From Chryseobacterium ureilyticum (GTDB taxonomy: Bacteria; Bacteroidota; Bacteroidia; Flavobacteriales; Weeksellaceae), in NCBI RefSeq assembly GCF_900156735.1, contig NZ_FTOL01000003.1:496001-560000 (forward strand): a DNA stretch of 64,000 nt. The letters run 5' to 3'. Positions within the stretch are counted from its first letter, which is position 1. Each line of letters begins with the position of its first letter. The notes under the pieces were generated by a model. That model was not told where the DNA came from and searched no databases. It saw only the letters and a list, made by a program, of their open reading frames with translations. Position numbers and translations under genes: made by a program. Positions 26,801 to 34,484 of this stretch are shown piece after piece.

Positions 26801-28236
26801 TGATGACCGCTACCGTGGCTTCATTAGGATTCTTACCAATGGCAATTTCCACCGGAGCCGGAGCAGAAGTGCAAAAACCTTTGGCAACAGTTGTGATTGG
26901 AGGTTTGGTAACGGCAACGTTCCTTACGCTTTTCGTTTTACCAATGCTTTACATCATTTTTAACACAAAGATTTTGAAAAGAAAGAATAATAACACACAA
27001 TCATTCACAATTGTTCTTATTTTAGGATTAATGATGCTGGGGCAAAACTTTAAAGCTCAGTCCAGACCTATTTCCGTAGATGAAGCAGTAGAAATGGCAA
27101 TGAGTAATAACTTAACCTTGCAGTCAAAGGATTTAAGTATAAAATCAGCAGAAGCTTTGAGACCTACAGCGAAAGAACTTCCCAAATTAAGCTTTGATGC
27201 TCAGTTAGGACAATACAACAGCCCGAAATTTGACCAGTCTTTTGCCATTTCACAGAGTATTCCTTTTCCGACATTGTTTAAAGCAAGAAAAGAACTCATC
27301 AATGAAACCGTTAAGAGTAAACAGATCGAGAAGGAAATCACAGTCAATGAGCTGATAAAAGACGTTCGTACCTATTATTATCAAATTGAATATCTTCAGT
27401 ACAACAAAGAAAAACTGACAAGTCTGGCAGATTTTTATGCAGAATTTATCAGAATTGCAACAGTGAGATTTAAAGCCGGAGATATTAAAAAGATTGAAAT
27501 TAATACAGCAGAAACCCAGAAAGGTGAAATAGATCTGCTGTTAAGACAAAATGAAGTGTATCTGAATAACGCCTATAAAAATTTAAAAACCCTTCTCAAC
27601 ACCTCAGAAAACCTTGAAATTCCATTCAAAAAAGATTATGAACCGCTGAAAGCAGAAAATGTACTGGATAGCGCTGTTGTAGCAAACAATCCTAATGTAA
27701 AAGCCTTCTATCATGAAATGGAAATTGCTGAGAAGAATAAGAGAGTAGAAAAAGCTACAGGATTGCCGGATTTTAGTCTGGGATATACCAGTCAGTCACT
27801 GATAGGCTTTCATACGATTAATGGACAGGAGAATTTCTATGATTCAGGGAAACGTTTTCAGTCGGCAACAGTAGGAGTATCTATTCCTTTGACATTTGGC
27901 GCTACCAAAGCAAGAATGCAGTCGTTGGAATATGAAAAACAAGTTGCAGAAACCAATGCAAAAATGCAAAAGAAACAGCTTACTGCACAGCTGGAGAATG
28001 CTTTTAACCAATATCAGCAGGATATACAGCAGTATGATTATTATAACAATCAGGCACTTCCGAATGCGGAGAAAATTGTAAAAGCAGCTCAATTGGGATA
28101 CAAAACAGGAGAAATTTCCTACGTTGAATATCTTTTTGCCTTACAAACCGCTACCAACATTCAGTTGAAATATCTGGAATCGATTCAGCAGGTGAATCAG
28201 TCTGTAGTGACCATTAATTCAATCATTAATAAATAA
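23875..28236 (+). CDS. CzcA-type heavy-metal RND pump fused to a TolC-like domain
   Basis: This 1453-residue fusion has two parts. Residues 1 to about 1045 form an RND metal/proton antiporter of the CzcA/CusA group. Its TM4 relay motif DFGLIVDGAVIIVEA places Asp401, Asp407 and Glu414 as in CzcA pumps for Zn, Co or Cd. Residues 1063-1453 match the outer-membrane efflux protein family (RPISVDEAVEMAMSNN start, long coiled coils). The joint (about 1046-1062) is a signal-peptide-like hydrophobic stretch ending KAQ. The start is a GTG at 23875. With the adaptor 1 bp downstream, a full tripartite pump is encoded in two genes. Such fusions are known in Bacteroidetes. Confidence 0.95.
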   Translation: MLDKIIKFSIKNKVIIGVMTLLLVIWGAWSATKLPIDAVPDITNNQVQIITACPTLAGQEVEQLVTFPIEQSIANVPDIQETRSISRFGLSVITVVFKENVDIYFARQLINEQLKNAVEEIPKGVGTPELAPVSTGLGEVYQYILHPKKGSEKKYNAKELRTMQDWIVRRQLNGTPGVAEINSFGGELKQYEVAIDPNRLKAMGTSITEIFTALEKNNQNTGGAYIDKKPNAYFIRGIGLVTSLEDIKNIAVKNETGSVPIFIKDVADVRLGSAVRYGALTYDGKVDAVGGVVMMLKGANSNEVVNNIKEKIPTIQKSLPDDVVIEPFLDRTDLVGRAISTVEKNLIEGALIVIFVLVIFLGNLRAGLIVASAIPLSLLFALGMMNVFGVSANLMSLGAIDFGLIVDGAVIIVEATLHHLGLRKSTRALTQSEMDEEVFLSASKIRNSAAFGEIIILIVYIPILTLAGVEGKMFTPMAKTVGFAILGALILSLTYIPMMSALFLSKKISHKETFSDKMMNRLQRIYQPLLHKAIKVKYIVVSATAVVFLISAFTFKNMGGEFIPQLQEGDFAFHCILPQGSSLSQSIETSMQASRIIKQFDEVKMVVGKTGSAEVPTDPMPPEATDMIVVLKPQSEWKTKKSYNELADEISEKLETIPGVFFEKNQPIQMRFNELMTGIRQDVAVKIFGENLDSLAVYADKVGKIIQTVDGATAPQIERVSGLPQINVQYDRTRIANYGLNIEDVNNAVSTAFAGKSAGQVFENERRFDLVVRLDSLHRTDISDVNNLMITSATGAQIPLSQVANVSYKLGPAQISREQGKRRIVIGFNVKDRDVQSVVKDIQTKLDKVKLPSGYYFTYGGQFENLQEASKRLMIAVPVSLLLIFMLLYFTFKSFKQAALIFTAIPMSAIGGVFALIVRDMPFSISAGIGFIALFGVAVLNGIVLIGTFNQLEKEGEKDILKRVFEGTKTRLRPVLMTATVASLGFLPMAISTGAGAEVQKPLATVVIGGLVTATFLTLFVLPMLYIIFNTKILKRKNNNTQSFTIVLILGLMMLGQNFKAQSRPISVDEAVEMAMSNNLTLQSKDLSIKSAEALRPTAKELPKLSFDAQLGQYNSPKFDQSFAISQSIPFPTLFKARKELINETVKSKQIEKEITVNELIKDVRTYYYQIEYLQYNKEKLTSLADFYAEFIRIATVRFKAGDIKKIEINTAETQKGEIDLLLRQNEVYLNNAYKNLKTLLNTSENLEIPFKKDYEPLKAENVLDSAVVANNPNVKAFYHEMEIAEKNKRVEKATGLPDFSLGYTSQSLIGFHTINGQENFYDSGKRFQSATVGVSIPLTFGATKARMQSLEYEKQVAETNAKMQKKQLTAQLENAFNQYQQDIQQYDYYNNQALPNAEKIVKAAQLGYKTGEISYVEYLFALQTATNIQLKYLESIQQVNQSVVTINSIINK

Positions 28237-28282
28237 TATGAAGTCGATTTCAAACGACCTTAGAAAAAATAAAAATTCGAAT

Positions 28283-29512
28283 ATGAAACTCAAATATAAT
28301 ATCATACCCCTTGTATTCATCTCCATCTTAGCAATAAGTTGCGGAAAAAAAGAAGCTACAGAAGAAAAAGCTCCTGAAAAGACAGAACAGAAGGAGCATG
28401 CACATGAAGAAGCACCACAAACGATTGCTTCCCTTACAGAAGAGCAGATGAAATCAGTAGGAGTTACTTTGGGACCAATAGAAATGAAAGAACTTACTTC
28501 TACCATCAAGGCAAACGGTCTTTTGAGTGTTCCCAATAGTAATAAAGCAACCATCACTTCATTGTATGGCGGAATTATTAAAACCATCAATATCCAGGTC
28601 GGAAGCATTGTGAAGAAAGGGCAGGTGATTGCAACCATTGCCAATCCCGAATACATCCAGCTGCAAGAAGATTATTTGACCACAAACAGTCGAATTACTT
28701 ACGCTGAGCAGGAATTCAGAAGACAAAGAGAACTTTTTGATAACGATGCCGGAGCAAAGAAAAACCTTCAAAGCGCAGATGCAGAATTGAAAACCTTAAG
28801 AACCAAAAGAGCATCTCTGTTAAAACAGCTTCAGATGATGGGAATAAGCCCAGGAAGTGTTAATAACGGAAACATGAAATCAGGATTGGTAATCACCGCT
28901 CCGATTAGTGGTACGATCAGCAGTATTTCAGCACAGATAGGAAGTTATGTAGATATTTCTTCTCCTGTTGCAACAGTGATTGATAACGGATCTATTCACC
29001 TGGATCTTCAGGTATTTGAAAAAGACCTCCCGAAAATGAGAGTAGGACAGATCGTACACTTCAAACTGACCAACAATCCGGAAACGGAATACGATGCAAG
29101 AATCTACAGTATAGGTTCCTCTTTTGAAAATGAAAGCAAAACCATTTCCATGCATTGCGAAGTAATAGGAAATAAATCAGGATTGATTGATGGAATGAAT
29201 ATCACCGGAATTGTAAGCCTTGATAAAAGTACTACACCTGCAGTGCCTACCGAAGCTATCGTAGAAGCAGACGGAAAATTCTTTGTCTTTATTCAAACCG
29301 ATAAAAAGGTAGAGGAAGAACATGATGAAAAAGGAAAACCTCATCCTAAAACTTTAAACTTCGAGAAAATAGAAGTGGTAAAGGGAACTTCCGATATGGG
29401 ATATACTGCGATTACCTCCGTAGGAGATATCCCGGACAATGCGAAAATTGTAGTGAAAGGAGCCTTTTTCGTTAATGCTAAGCTGGTGAATTCAGGAGAG
29501 CATGAACATTAA
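28283..29512 (+). CDS. RND efflux periplasmic adaptor (CzcB/CusB type)
   Basis: The membrane-fusion subunit of the metal pump. An in-frame ATG at 28238 exists directly after the pump stop, but the ATG at 28283 gives a clean lipoprotein signal (Cys20, LAISCGKKE), so I chose it. The mature N-terminus is rich in Glu and His (KEHAHEEAP), a likely metal-sampling segment. Lipoyl-like (GGIIKTINIQVGSIVKKGQV), coiled-coil and beta-barrel domains follow in the usual order, and a second charged His-containing stretch (EEEHDEKGKPHPK) is near the C-terminus. About 409 residues, normal for the family. Confidence 0.93.
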   Translation: MKLKYNIIPLVFISILAISCGKKEATEEKAPEKTEQKEHAHEEAPQTIASLTEEQMKSVGVTLGPIEMKELTSTIKANGLLSVPNSNKATITSLYGGIIKTINIQVGSIVKKGQVIATIANPEYIQLQEDYLTTNSRITYAEQEFRRQRELFDNDAGAKKNLQSADAELKTLRTKRASLLKQLQMMGISPGSVNNGNMKSGLVITAPISGTISSISAQIGSYVDISSPVATVIDNGSIHLDLQVFEKDLPKMRVGQIVHFKLTNNPETEYDARIYSIGSSFENESKTISMHCEVIGNKSGLIDGMNITGIVSLDKSTTPAVPTEAIVEADGKFFVFIQTDKKVEEEHDEKGKPHPKTLNFEKIEVVKGTSDMGYTAITSVGDIPDNAKIVVKGAFFVNAKLVNSGEHEH

Positions 29513-29542
29513 TGAAGGAGATCAGAATCAGTGAAATGTCGA

Positions 29543-29595
29543 TTTTTATGCTTAATTTAGAGCTGCTTACGGAATAGCTTTATTAAGCATAAAAA
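29543..29595. repeat. Long hairpin between adaptor and bestrophin genes
   Basis: Perfect 14-bp arms (29543-29556 and 29582-29595) with AGCT/AGCT pairing inside the loop. No T run follows, so it is not a simple terminator. It could be an RNA processing site, an attenuator or an unknown structured leader. Confidence 0.5.
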
Positions 29596-29646
29596 CTGAC
29601 TGAGGAAAGTAAAGATTATCTTACCCAATTTAATACATGAATCATT

Positions 29647-30528
29647 ATGCTATTAAACAAAAAAATATCAGTCTGGTATTTCATCCGTGAAATAAAATCT
29701 CAAATTCTGTTTATAGGAATATTTGCCATTGCCATAGGACTTTTGGATATGTTGCCGTGGTTCAGAAAAATTTCACTTCCCTTGAATATTCCGGCACTTC
29801 TAGGAACAGCAGTATCATTACTATTAGCATTCCGAACCTCCCAGTCCTACGAAAGATGGTGGGAAGCAAGAACGGTTTGGGGAGCAATTGTAAATGATTC
29901 CAGGACATTCGTAAGGCTCGTGACTCAGTTCTTGCCTTCGGAAGATCACAACACAATCAGAGATTTTGCCGATAGACAGATCATCTGGACATATGCTTTG
30001 GGTGAATCCCTGAGGAAGCTGCCTTTTTCAGATAAAGTTCAGAAATATCTGGATGAAAATAATATCAATGGACTCAATATTCCTAATGCTCTTTTAGATG
30101 CACATTCAAAACAGATTAAAGATGTTTCGGCATCAAAAGGACTGACAGATTTTCAACAGATACAGTTAAATGATATGGTAACAAGGCTGTGTGACAGTAT
30201 GGGGAAATGTGAAAGATTAAAGAACACTGTTTTTCCGAGATCTTACAGTATTTTAGTACATATTTTGATCTATGTATTTGCACTGGTACTTCCCTTCGGA
30301 TTGGATGATTCTCAGCTGACCATAGAAATTATCATTACTTTCCTGATCCCGATTGTATTCATTGCCATAGAAAAAACTTCGATCATAATGCAGGATCCAT
30401 TTGAAAACAGACCTGTAGATACTCCGGTAACTTCTCTGGCGCAAACAATAGAGATCAATATCAGACAAATGATTGGGGAGCAAAACGTCCCTTTGAAAAA
30501 AGAAAATACATCCTATTATGAAATGTAA
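29647..30528 (+). CDS. Bestrophin-family membrane channel
   Basis: This 293-residue protein matches bacterial bestrophins (formerly UPF0187). It has an early membrane segment (ILFIGIFAIAIGLLDM), then LGTAVSLLLAFRTSQSYERWWEARTVWG split across residues 55-80, where the family has its pore neck and conserved RWWEAR. Two membrane segments follow near residues 205-245. Bacterial bestrophins form pentameric ion channels in the inner membrane, but the ion here cannot be read from sequence. It sits inside the metal efflux island, 13 bp before the CDF gene. Confidence 0.9.
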   Translation: MLLNKKISVWYFIREIKSQILFIGIFAIAIGLLDMLPWFRKISLPLNIPALLGTAVSLLLAFRTSQSYERWWEARTVWGAIVNDSRTFVRLVTQFLPSEDHNTIRDFADRQIIWTYALGESLRKLPFSDKVQKYLDENNINGLNIPNALLDAHSKQIKDVSASKGLTDFQQIQLNDMVTRLCDSMGKCERLKNTVFPRSYSILVHILIYVFALVLPFGLDDSQLTIEIIITFLIPIVFIAIEKTSIIMQDPFENRPVDTPVTSLAQTIEINIRQMIGEQNVPLKKENTSYYEM

Positions 30529-30541
30529 ATAATCATTAAGT

Positions 30542-31441
30542 ATGGAAGCCAAAACACAAATACAAACTCCGTCCGCAGCAAGCCGGCATAAAAAAAATCT
30601 GCTGATTGTACTTTGTCTTAGCGGGACCTATCTCATCGCTGAGGTTATAGGCGGAATAGTTACCAATAGTCTTGCTCTATTAGCAGATGCAGCCCATATG
30701 TTGACCGACGTTGTTGGTTTATTACTGGCTTTTATAGCCATAAAAATAGGAGAGAAAAAAGCAGATCCATCCAGAACGTTTGGGTATTATCGTACAGAAA
30801 TATTAGCCGCGGTTATTAATGCTGTTGTTTTGCTGGGGATTTCCATATATGTATTATTTGAAGCCTATAAGCGTTTTCAGAATCCGCCGGAAGTACAAAG
30901 TAAATCCATGTTGATTGTAGCTGGAATAGGATTGCTTGTGAATGTGATTGGAATGATGATTCTAAGAAAAGACTCTGAAGGAAGCTTAAATATGAAAGGA
31001 GCTTATTTTGAAGTGCTTTCAGATATGTTAACCTCTGTTGGAGTAATGATTGCCGGAATTATTATGCTTACAACAGGCTGGTATTATGCCGATCCGTTGA
31101 TTTCAGCAGCCATCGGATTATTAATATTCCCAAGAACATGGAGATTACTGAAAGAAGCCATAAATGTACTGTTGGAAGGAACTCCGAATGATGTAGATAT
31201 TCATCAACTTCGTAAATCACTGGAAGAAACTCCGGGAGTAAAGAATGTTCACGATCTGCATGTGTGGTCACTCACTTCTAGTGTAAATGCAATGAGCGCT
31301 CATATAATAAAAGATACAGGAACCTCTCAGAATCAATTATTAAAAACATTGACGGATACCACCGTTGAAAACTTTAAAATAAACCATACCACTTTTCAGA
31401 TTGAAGAAGAAGGATACGAAGAAAATGAAGTACATCTGTAA
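30542..31441 (+). CDS. Cation diffusion facilitator (CzcD/ZitB-like)
   Basis: This 299-residue CDF transporter exports divalent metal, usually zinc, in exchange for protons. Six membrane segments are visible. The TM2 metal site is in LLADAAHMLTDVVG (HxxxD) and the TM5 partner in YFEVLSDMLTSVG. The cytoplasmic domain has the conserved VHDLHVWSLTSSVNAMSAH. The length is normal. It is tightly spaced between the bestrophin gene and the fur-type gene (13 and 17 bp), which suggests an operon. Confidence 0.95.
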   Translation: MEAKTQIQTPSAASRHKKNLLIVLCLSGTYLIAEVIGGIVTNSLALLADAAHMLTDVVGLLLAFIAIKIGEKKADPSRTFGYYRTEILAAVINAVVLLGISIYVLFEAYKRFQNPPEVQSKSMLIVAGIGLLVNVIGMMILRKDSEGSLNMKGAYFEVLSDMLTSVGVMIAGIIMLTTGWYYADPLISAAIGLLIFPRTWRLLKEAINVLLEGTPNDVDIHQLRKSLEETPGVKNVHDLHVWSLTSSVNAMSAHIIKDTGTSQNQLLKTLTDTTVENFKINHTTFQIEEEGYEENEVHL

Positions 31442-31458
31442 AATTTAAAAAGTTTAAA

Positions 31459-31878
31459 ATGAAAAAAGATATAGAAAACAAACTCATTGATAAAAATACC
31501 AAACCTACAAGCATGAGGATTCTGGTGTATGATTTTCTAAGCTCACAGGATGCAGCGTTATCTCTGTCTGAAATAGAAAATCACTTTGAGCATGCAGACA
31601 GAATTACAATATACAGAACATTAAAAACCTTTGAAGAAAAAGGAATTGTTCATAGCATACAGGAAAATACAACCACAAAATATAAACTTTGTGATGACGA
31701 TTGTGATGAGAAAACCCATAAAGACTGGCACCTTCATTTCTATTGTAAAATATGCAAGCAGACCACCTGTAAAGAAGATATTTCCTTCCCTGAAAACATA
31801 CAAACCAATTTCAGAATAGACGAAATAAGACTCTTTGCAAAAGGAATCTGCGAAAATTGTCTTGAAAGTTTGCAATAG
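31459..31878 (+). CDS. Fur-family metal-responsive regulator
   Basis: This 139-residue DNA-binding repressor has the Fur fold: a winged helix with LSLSEIENHFEHADRITIYR and then a metal-binding dimerisation domain. The structural-zinc cysteines appear as CKIC and CENC, with a further Cys in TTCKE. The His-rich loop HKDWHLHFYC fits the regulatory site. Context (Zn/Cd exporters on both sides) makes a zinc or cadmium sensor more likely than an iron one. The last 18 codon bases plus downstream sequence contain the palindrome proposed as its own operator (31861-31885), which would couple this gene to the P-type ATPase gene. Confidence 0.92.
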   Translation: MKKDIENKLIDKNTKPTSMRILVYDFLSSQDAALSLSEIENHFEHADRITIYRTLKTFEEKGIVHSIQENTTTKYKLCDDDCDEKTHKDWHLHFYCKICKQTTCKEDISFPENIQTNFRIDEIRLFAKGICENCLESLQ

Positions 31879-31885
31879 CATTGCA
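31861..31885 (+). promoter_or_regulatory. Putative Fur-family operator of the P-type ATPase gene
   Basis: The core TGCAAT-AGC-ATTGCA (31871-31885) overlaps the stop codon of the Fur-family gene. The 25 bases match 23775-23799 at 23 positions. Its centre (31878) lies 21 bp before the -7 box at 31899, the same distance as in the czc copy. Confidence 0.65.
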
Positions 31886-31898
31886 TCAGTCTCATCAT

Positions 31899-31906
31899 TA
31901 AATTTG
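31899..31906 (+). promoter_or_regulatory. -7 box (TAAATTTG) of the P-type ATPase gene
   Basis: An exact TAnnTTTG box lies 16 bp before the ATG at 31923, with the palindrome upstream at the same spacing as in the czc promoter. Confidence 0.55.
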
Positions 31907-31922
31907 AATAAAAATATCAGTT

Positions 31923-33890
31923 ATGGAAAAGTGCTGTAGTACAACCCCAGAAAAAACAGATCCAAAAGGACACAAACATAATCACTCAGAAGGAGATGGA
32001 CATGACCACTCTCACGATACCGGAGATCAGAGTATCTTTCAGATGTTTCTTCCGGCGATTATATCCTTTGTGATTCTGTTATTAGGAATTGCATTCGACA
32101 ATTATATAAAACCTGCGTGGTTTACAGGCTGGGTACGTTTGGTATGGTTCCTTGCTGCCTATATTCCTGTCGGATTTCCAGTATTGAAGGACGCTTATAA
32201 AAGTATCATCAAAGGAGATGTATTTTCAGAGTTCTTCCTGATGGGAATTGCAACTATCGGTGCCTTTGCTATCGGAGAATATCCCGAAGGAGTTGCCGTA
32301 ATGCTTTTTTATGCAGTAGGAGAGGTTTTCCAATCTATGGCGGTAACCAGAGCAAAAGGAAACATCAAAGCTTTATTAGATCAGCGTCCAGATGAGGTAA
32401 CGATCATGGAAAATAATCAGCCGAAAACCATTAAAGCAAAAGAAACCAAAATAGGAGATGTGATCCAGTTAAAACCTGGTGAAAAACTTGCGCTTGACGG
32501 AGAGTTACTATCAGATTCTGCATCATTCAATACAGCGGCATTGACAGGTGAAAGTAAACCGGATACCAAAAATAAAGGTGAAGTAGTACTGGCAGGAATG
32601 ATCAATATGAACAGCATTGCTCTTGTAAAGGTAACTACAGCGTATGAAGACAGTAAGTTAAGTAAAATATTAGAACTGGTTCAGAATGCAACAGCTCAAA
32701 AAGCGCCTACAGAATTATTTATCAGAAAATTTGCGAAAATTTACACCCCAATTGTAGTATTTCTGGCAATAGGAATCACATTCTTACCTTACTTCTTTGT
32801 CAGTGACTATCTGTTCAGAGACTGGTTGTACAGGGCGTTGATTTTCCTTGTAATTTCTTGCCCTTGCGCGTTGGTAATTTCTATTCCTTTAGGATATTTC
32901 GGTGGAATCGGAGCAGCCAGCAGAAACGGAATTTTATTTAAAGGAAGTAATTTCCTGGATAGCATTGCAGAGATTCAAAATGTAGTGATGGATAAAACCG
33001 GTACCATGACAGAAGGAGTTTTTAAAGTTCAGGAAGTAAGCATTAATTCTGGATTTAATAAAGATGAAATCATGCAGTTGGTCAACCTTCTGGAAAGTAA
33101 AAGTACACACCCGGTAGCCACTGCTATTCATAATTATGTTGGAGAGATTAATTATTCTATTCCAATGGAAAATGTGGAGGAAATCGCTGGGCATGGGCTG
33201 AAAGCAACGGTCAACGGAAAAGAACTTCTGGTAGGAAACTTCAAGTTAATGGATAAATTCAATATCAGTTATGATATCAACCATGCAAATATTGTATACA
33301 CACTTATTGCTGTAGCTTATGACAAGAAGTTCGCCGGGTATATTACCATTGCAGACAGCATTAAAACAGATGCTAAAGAAACGGTAGATAATCTTCACAA
33401 AATGGGAGTGAAAGCAACCATGTTGAGCGGAGATAAAGGAACCGTGGTAAAATATGTTGCGGATCAATTGGGTATTGATAATGCATTTGGAGACCTTTTA
33501 CCGGAAGACAAGGTGAATAAAGTAAAAGAGATCAAAGCAAAAAATCAGACAGTAGCTTTCGTAGGAGATGGAGTAAATGACGCTCCGGTAGTCGCTTTAA
33601 GTGATGTAGGAATAGCAATGGGAGGTCTGGGAAGTGATGCCACCATTGAAACGGCAGATGTAGTTATTCAGGATGACAAGCCAAGCAAAATCCCGATGGC
33701 TATCAATATCGGTAAACAAACAAAAAAGATAGTCTGGCAGAATATTATTCTTGCATTTGCTGTAAAAGCGGTTGTGTTAGTTCTCGGAGCAGGAGGTCTG
33801 GCAACAATGTGGGAAGCTGTTTTTGCCGATGTGGGAGTTGCATTGCTGGCAATTTTAAATGCAGTGAGAATTCAAAGGATGAAATTTTAA
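31923..33890 (+). CDS. Heavy-metal P1B-type ATPase (Zn/Cd/Pb type)
   Basis: This 655-residue metal-exporting ATPase starts with Cys-Cys and a His/Asp-rich tail (HKHNHSEGDGHDHSHD) in place of a folded metal-binding domain. The membrane metal site is Cys-Pro-Cys (C313-P314-C315). The phosphorylated Asp is D357 in DKTGTMTEG. The hinge is GDGVNDAPVVALSDVG. The motif SCPCALVISIP and a late membrane segment ending in DVGVALLAILNA fit the ZntA/CadA subgroup rather than the copper one. It completes the efflux island with the RND pump and CDF exporter, and ends in a terminator at 33932. Confidence 0.95.
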   Translation: MEKCCSTTPEKTDPKGHKHNHSEGDGHDHSHDTGDQSIFQMFLPAIISFVILLLGIAFDNYIKPAWFTGWVRLVWFLAAYIPVGFPVLKDAYKSIIKGDVFSEFFLMGIATIGAFAIGEYPEGVAVMLFYAVGEVFQSMAVTRAKGNIKALLDQRPDEVTIMENNQPKTIKAKETKIGDVIQLKPGEKLALDGELLSDSASFNTAALTGESKPDTKNKGEVVLAGMINMNSIALVKVTTAYEDSKLSKILELVQNATAQKAPTELFIRKFAKIYTPIVVFLAIGITFLPYFFVSDYLFRDWLYRALIFLVISCPCALVISIPLGYFGGIGAASRNGILFKGSNFLDSIAEIQNVVMDKTGTMTEGVFKVQEVSINSGFNKDEIMQLVNLLESKSTHPVATAIHNYVGEINYSIPMENVEEIAGHGLKATVNGKELLVGNFKLMDKFNISYDINHANIVYTLIAVAYDKKFAGYITIADSIKTDAKETVDNLHKMGVKATMLSGDKGTVVKYVADQLGIDNAFGDLLPEDKVNKVKEIKAKNQTVAFVGDGVNDAPVVALSDVGIAMGGLGSDATIETADVVIQDDKPSKIPMAINIGKQTKKIVWQNIILAFAVKAVVLVLGAGGLATMWEAVFADVGVALLAILNAVRIQRMKF

Positions 33891-33931
33891 GAAAACAGAA
33901 AATACAATAAACGTTCAACTAAATTATATTT

Positions 33932-33966
33932 AAAGGCTCTGCTGGTTTTCAGTGGAGCTTTTTTTG
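33932..33966 (+). terminator. Terminator of the metal efflux island
   Basis: A 9-bp core stem with two G-U pairs (33936-33944 with 33950-33958), extended by A-T pairs, is followed by TTTTTTT. Confidence 0.85.
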
Positions 33967-33969
33967 TTT

Positions 33970-34015
33970 ATTGCCACGGATAGACGAAGGAATTAATTAG
34001 TGTATTCATGGCAAT
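33970..34015. repeat. Palindromic repeat with ATTGCCA / TGGCAAT ends
   Basis: The arms match at 14 of 19 positions, with perfect 7-bp ends. A second, one-sided copy (TTAGTGCATTTGTGGCAAT) lies at 34311-34329. It looks like a dispersed REP-like element. Confidence 0.55.
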
Positions 34016-34077
34016 AAAAAAACAGCCCTCAATTTTATCAGAAATAAAATTCTTACTTCTTGTAACAAAATATATAG

Positions 34078-34110
34078 CAAAAAAAGCCCCGTTGAAAATC
34101 AACAAGGCTT
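34078..34110 (-). terminator. Terminator-like hairpin on the minus strand
   Basis: AAGCC/GGCTT and GTTGA/TCAAC stems separated by a 2x2 internal loop. On the minus strand it is followed by seven T. No gene on that strand lies upstream within the gap, so it may end a small RNA or be a remnant. Confidence 0.5.
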
Positions 34111-34458
34111 GACAAGATTAAACTTTTATAAAGAACTAAATTTTTATTTTTTTGAGCGTTATAATCAAAGTTCGGGATAATGTCACGATGATAACAGATA
34201 CAGTTTTGATAATTTTATGGGTAACAGATAAGTCAATCTTTTATTAACATCAGTTCAATCAAAATAATCAGCCAGAGATAAAATTTTTCCTAGCAAACAT
34301 ATAAGAAAAATTAGTGCATTTGTGGCAATTAAATAAGTATCCAACGTATTCATAGATTGAATCCTTATTCCTTACAACGGTTTTTTGTATTCGAACAGAA
34401 CAAGCAGAACAACAAATGACATTCATCATAAACAGAACGGAAAACAATTTTGAAGTAG

Positions 34459-34466
34459 TATATTTG
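34459..34466 (+). promoter_or_regulatory. -7 box (TATATTTG) of the copper-type cluster
   Basis: An exact TAnnTTTG box lies 18 bp before the TTG start at 34485. Four exact CAGAAC direct repeats plus a near copy surround it (34396, 34405, 34433, 34472 and 34477). Confidence 0.5.
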
Positions 34467-34484
34467 TAAAACAGAACAGAATAA

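Larger units (their letters stand above)
33891..34484. other. 594-bp intergenic region with repeats and terminators
   Basis: It holds the ATPase terminator (33932-33966), a palindromic repeat (33970-34015) with a half copy at 34311-34329, a minus-strand terminator-like hairpin (34078-34110) with no visible gene, several CAGAAC direct repeats (34396-34477) and the promoter of the next gene. I found no ORF with family features. Confidence 0.6.
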
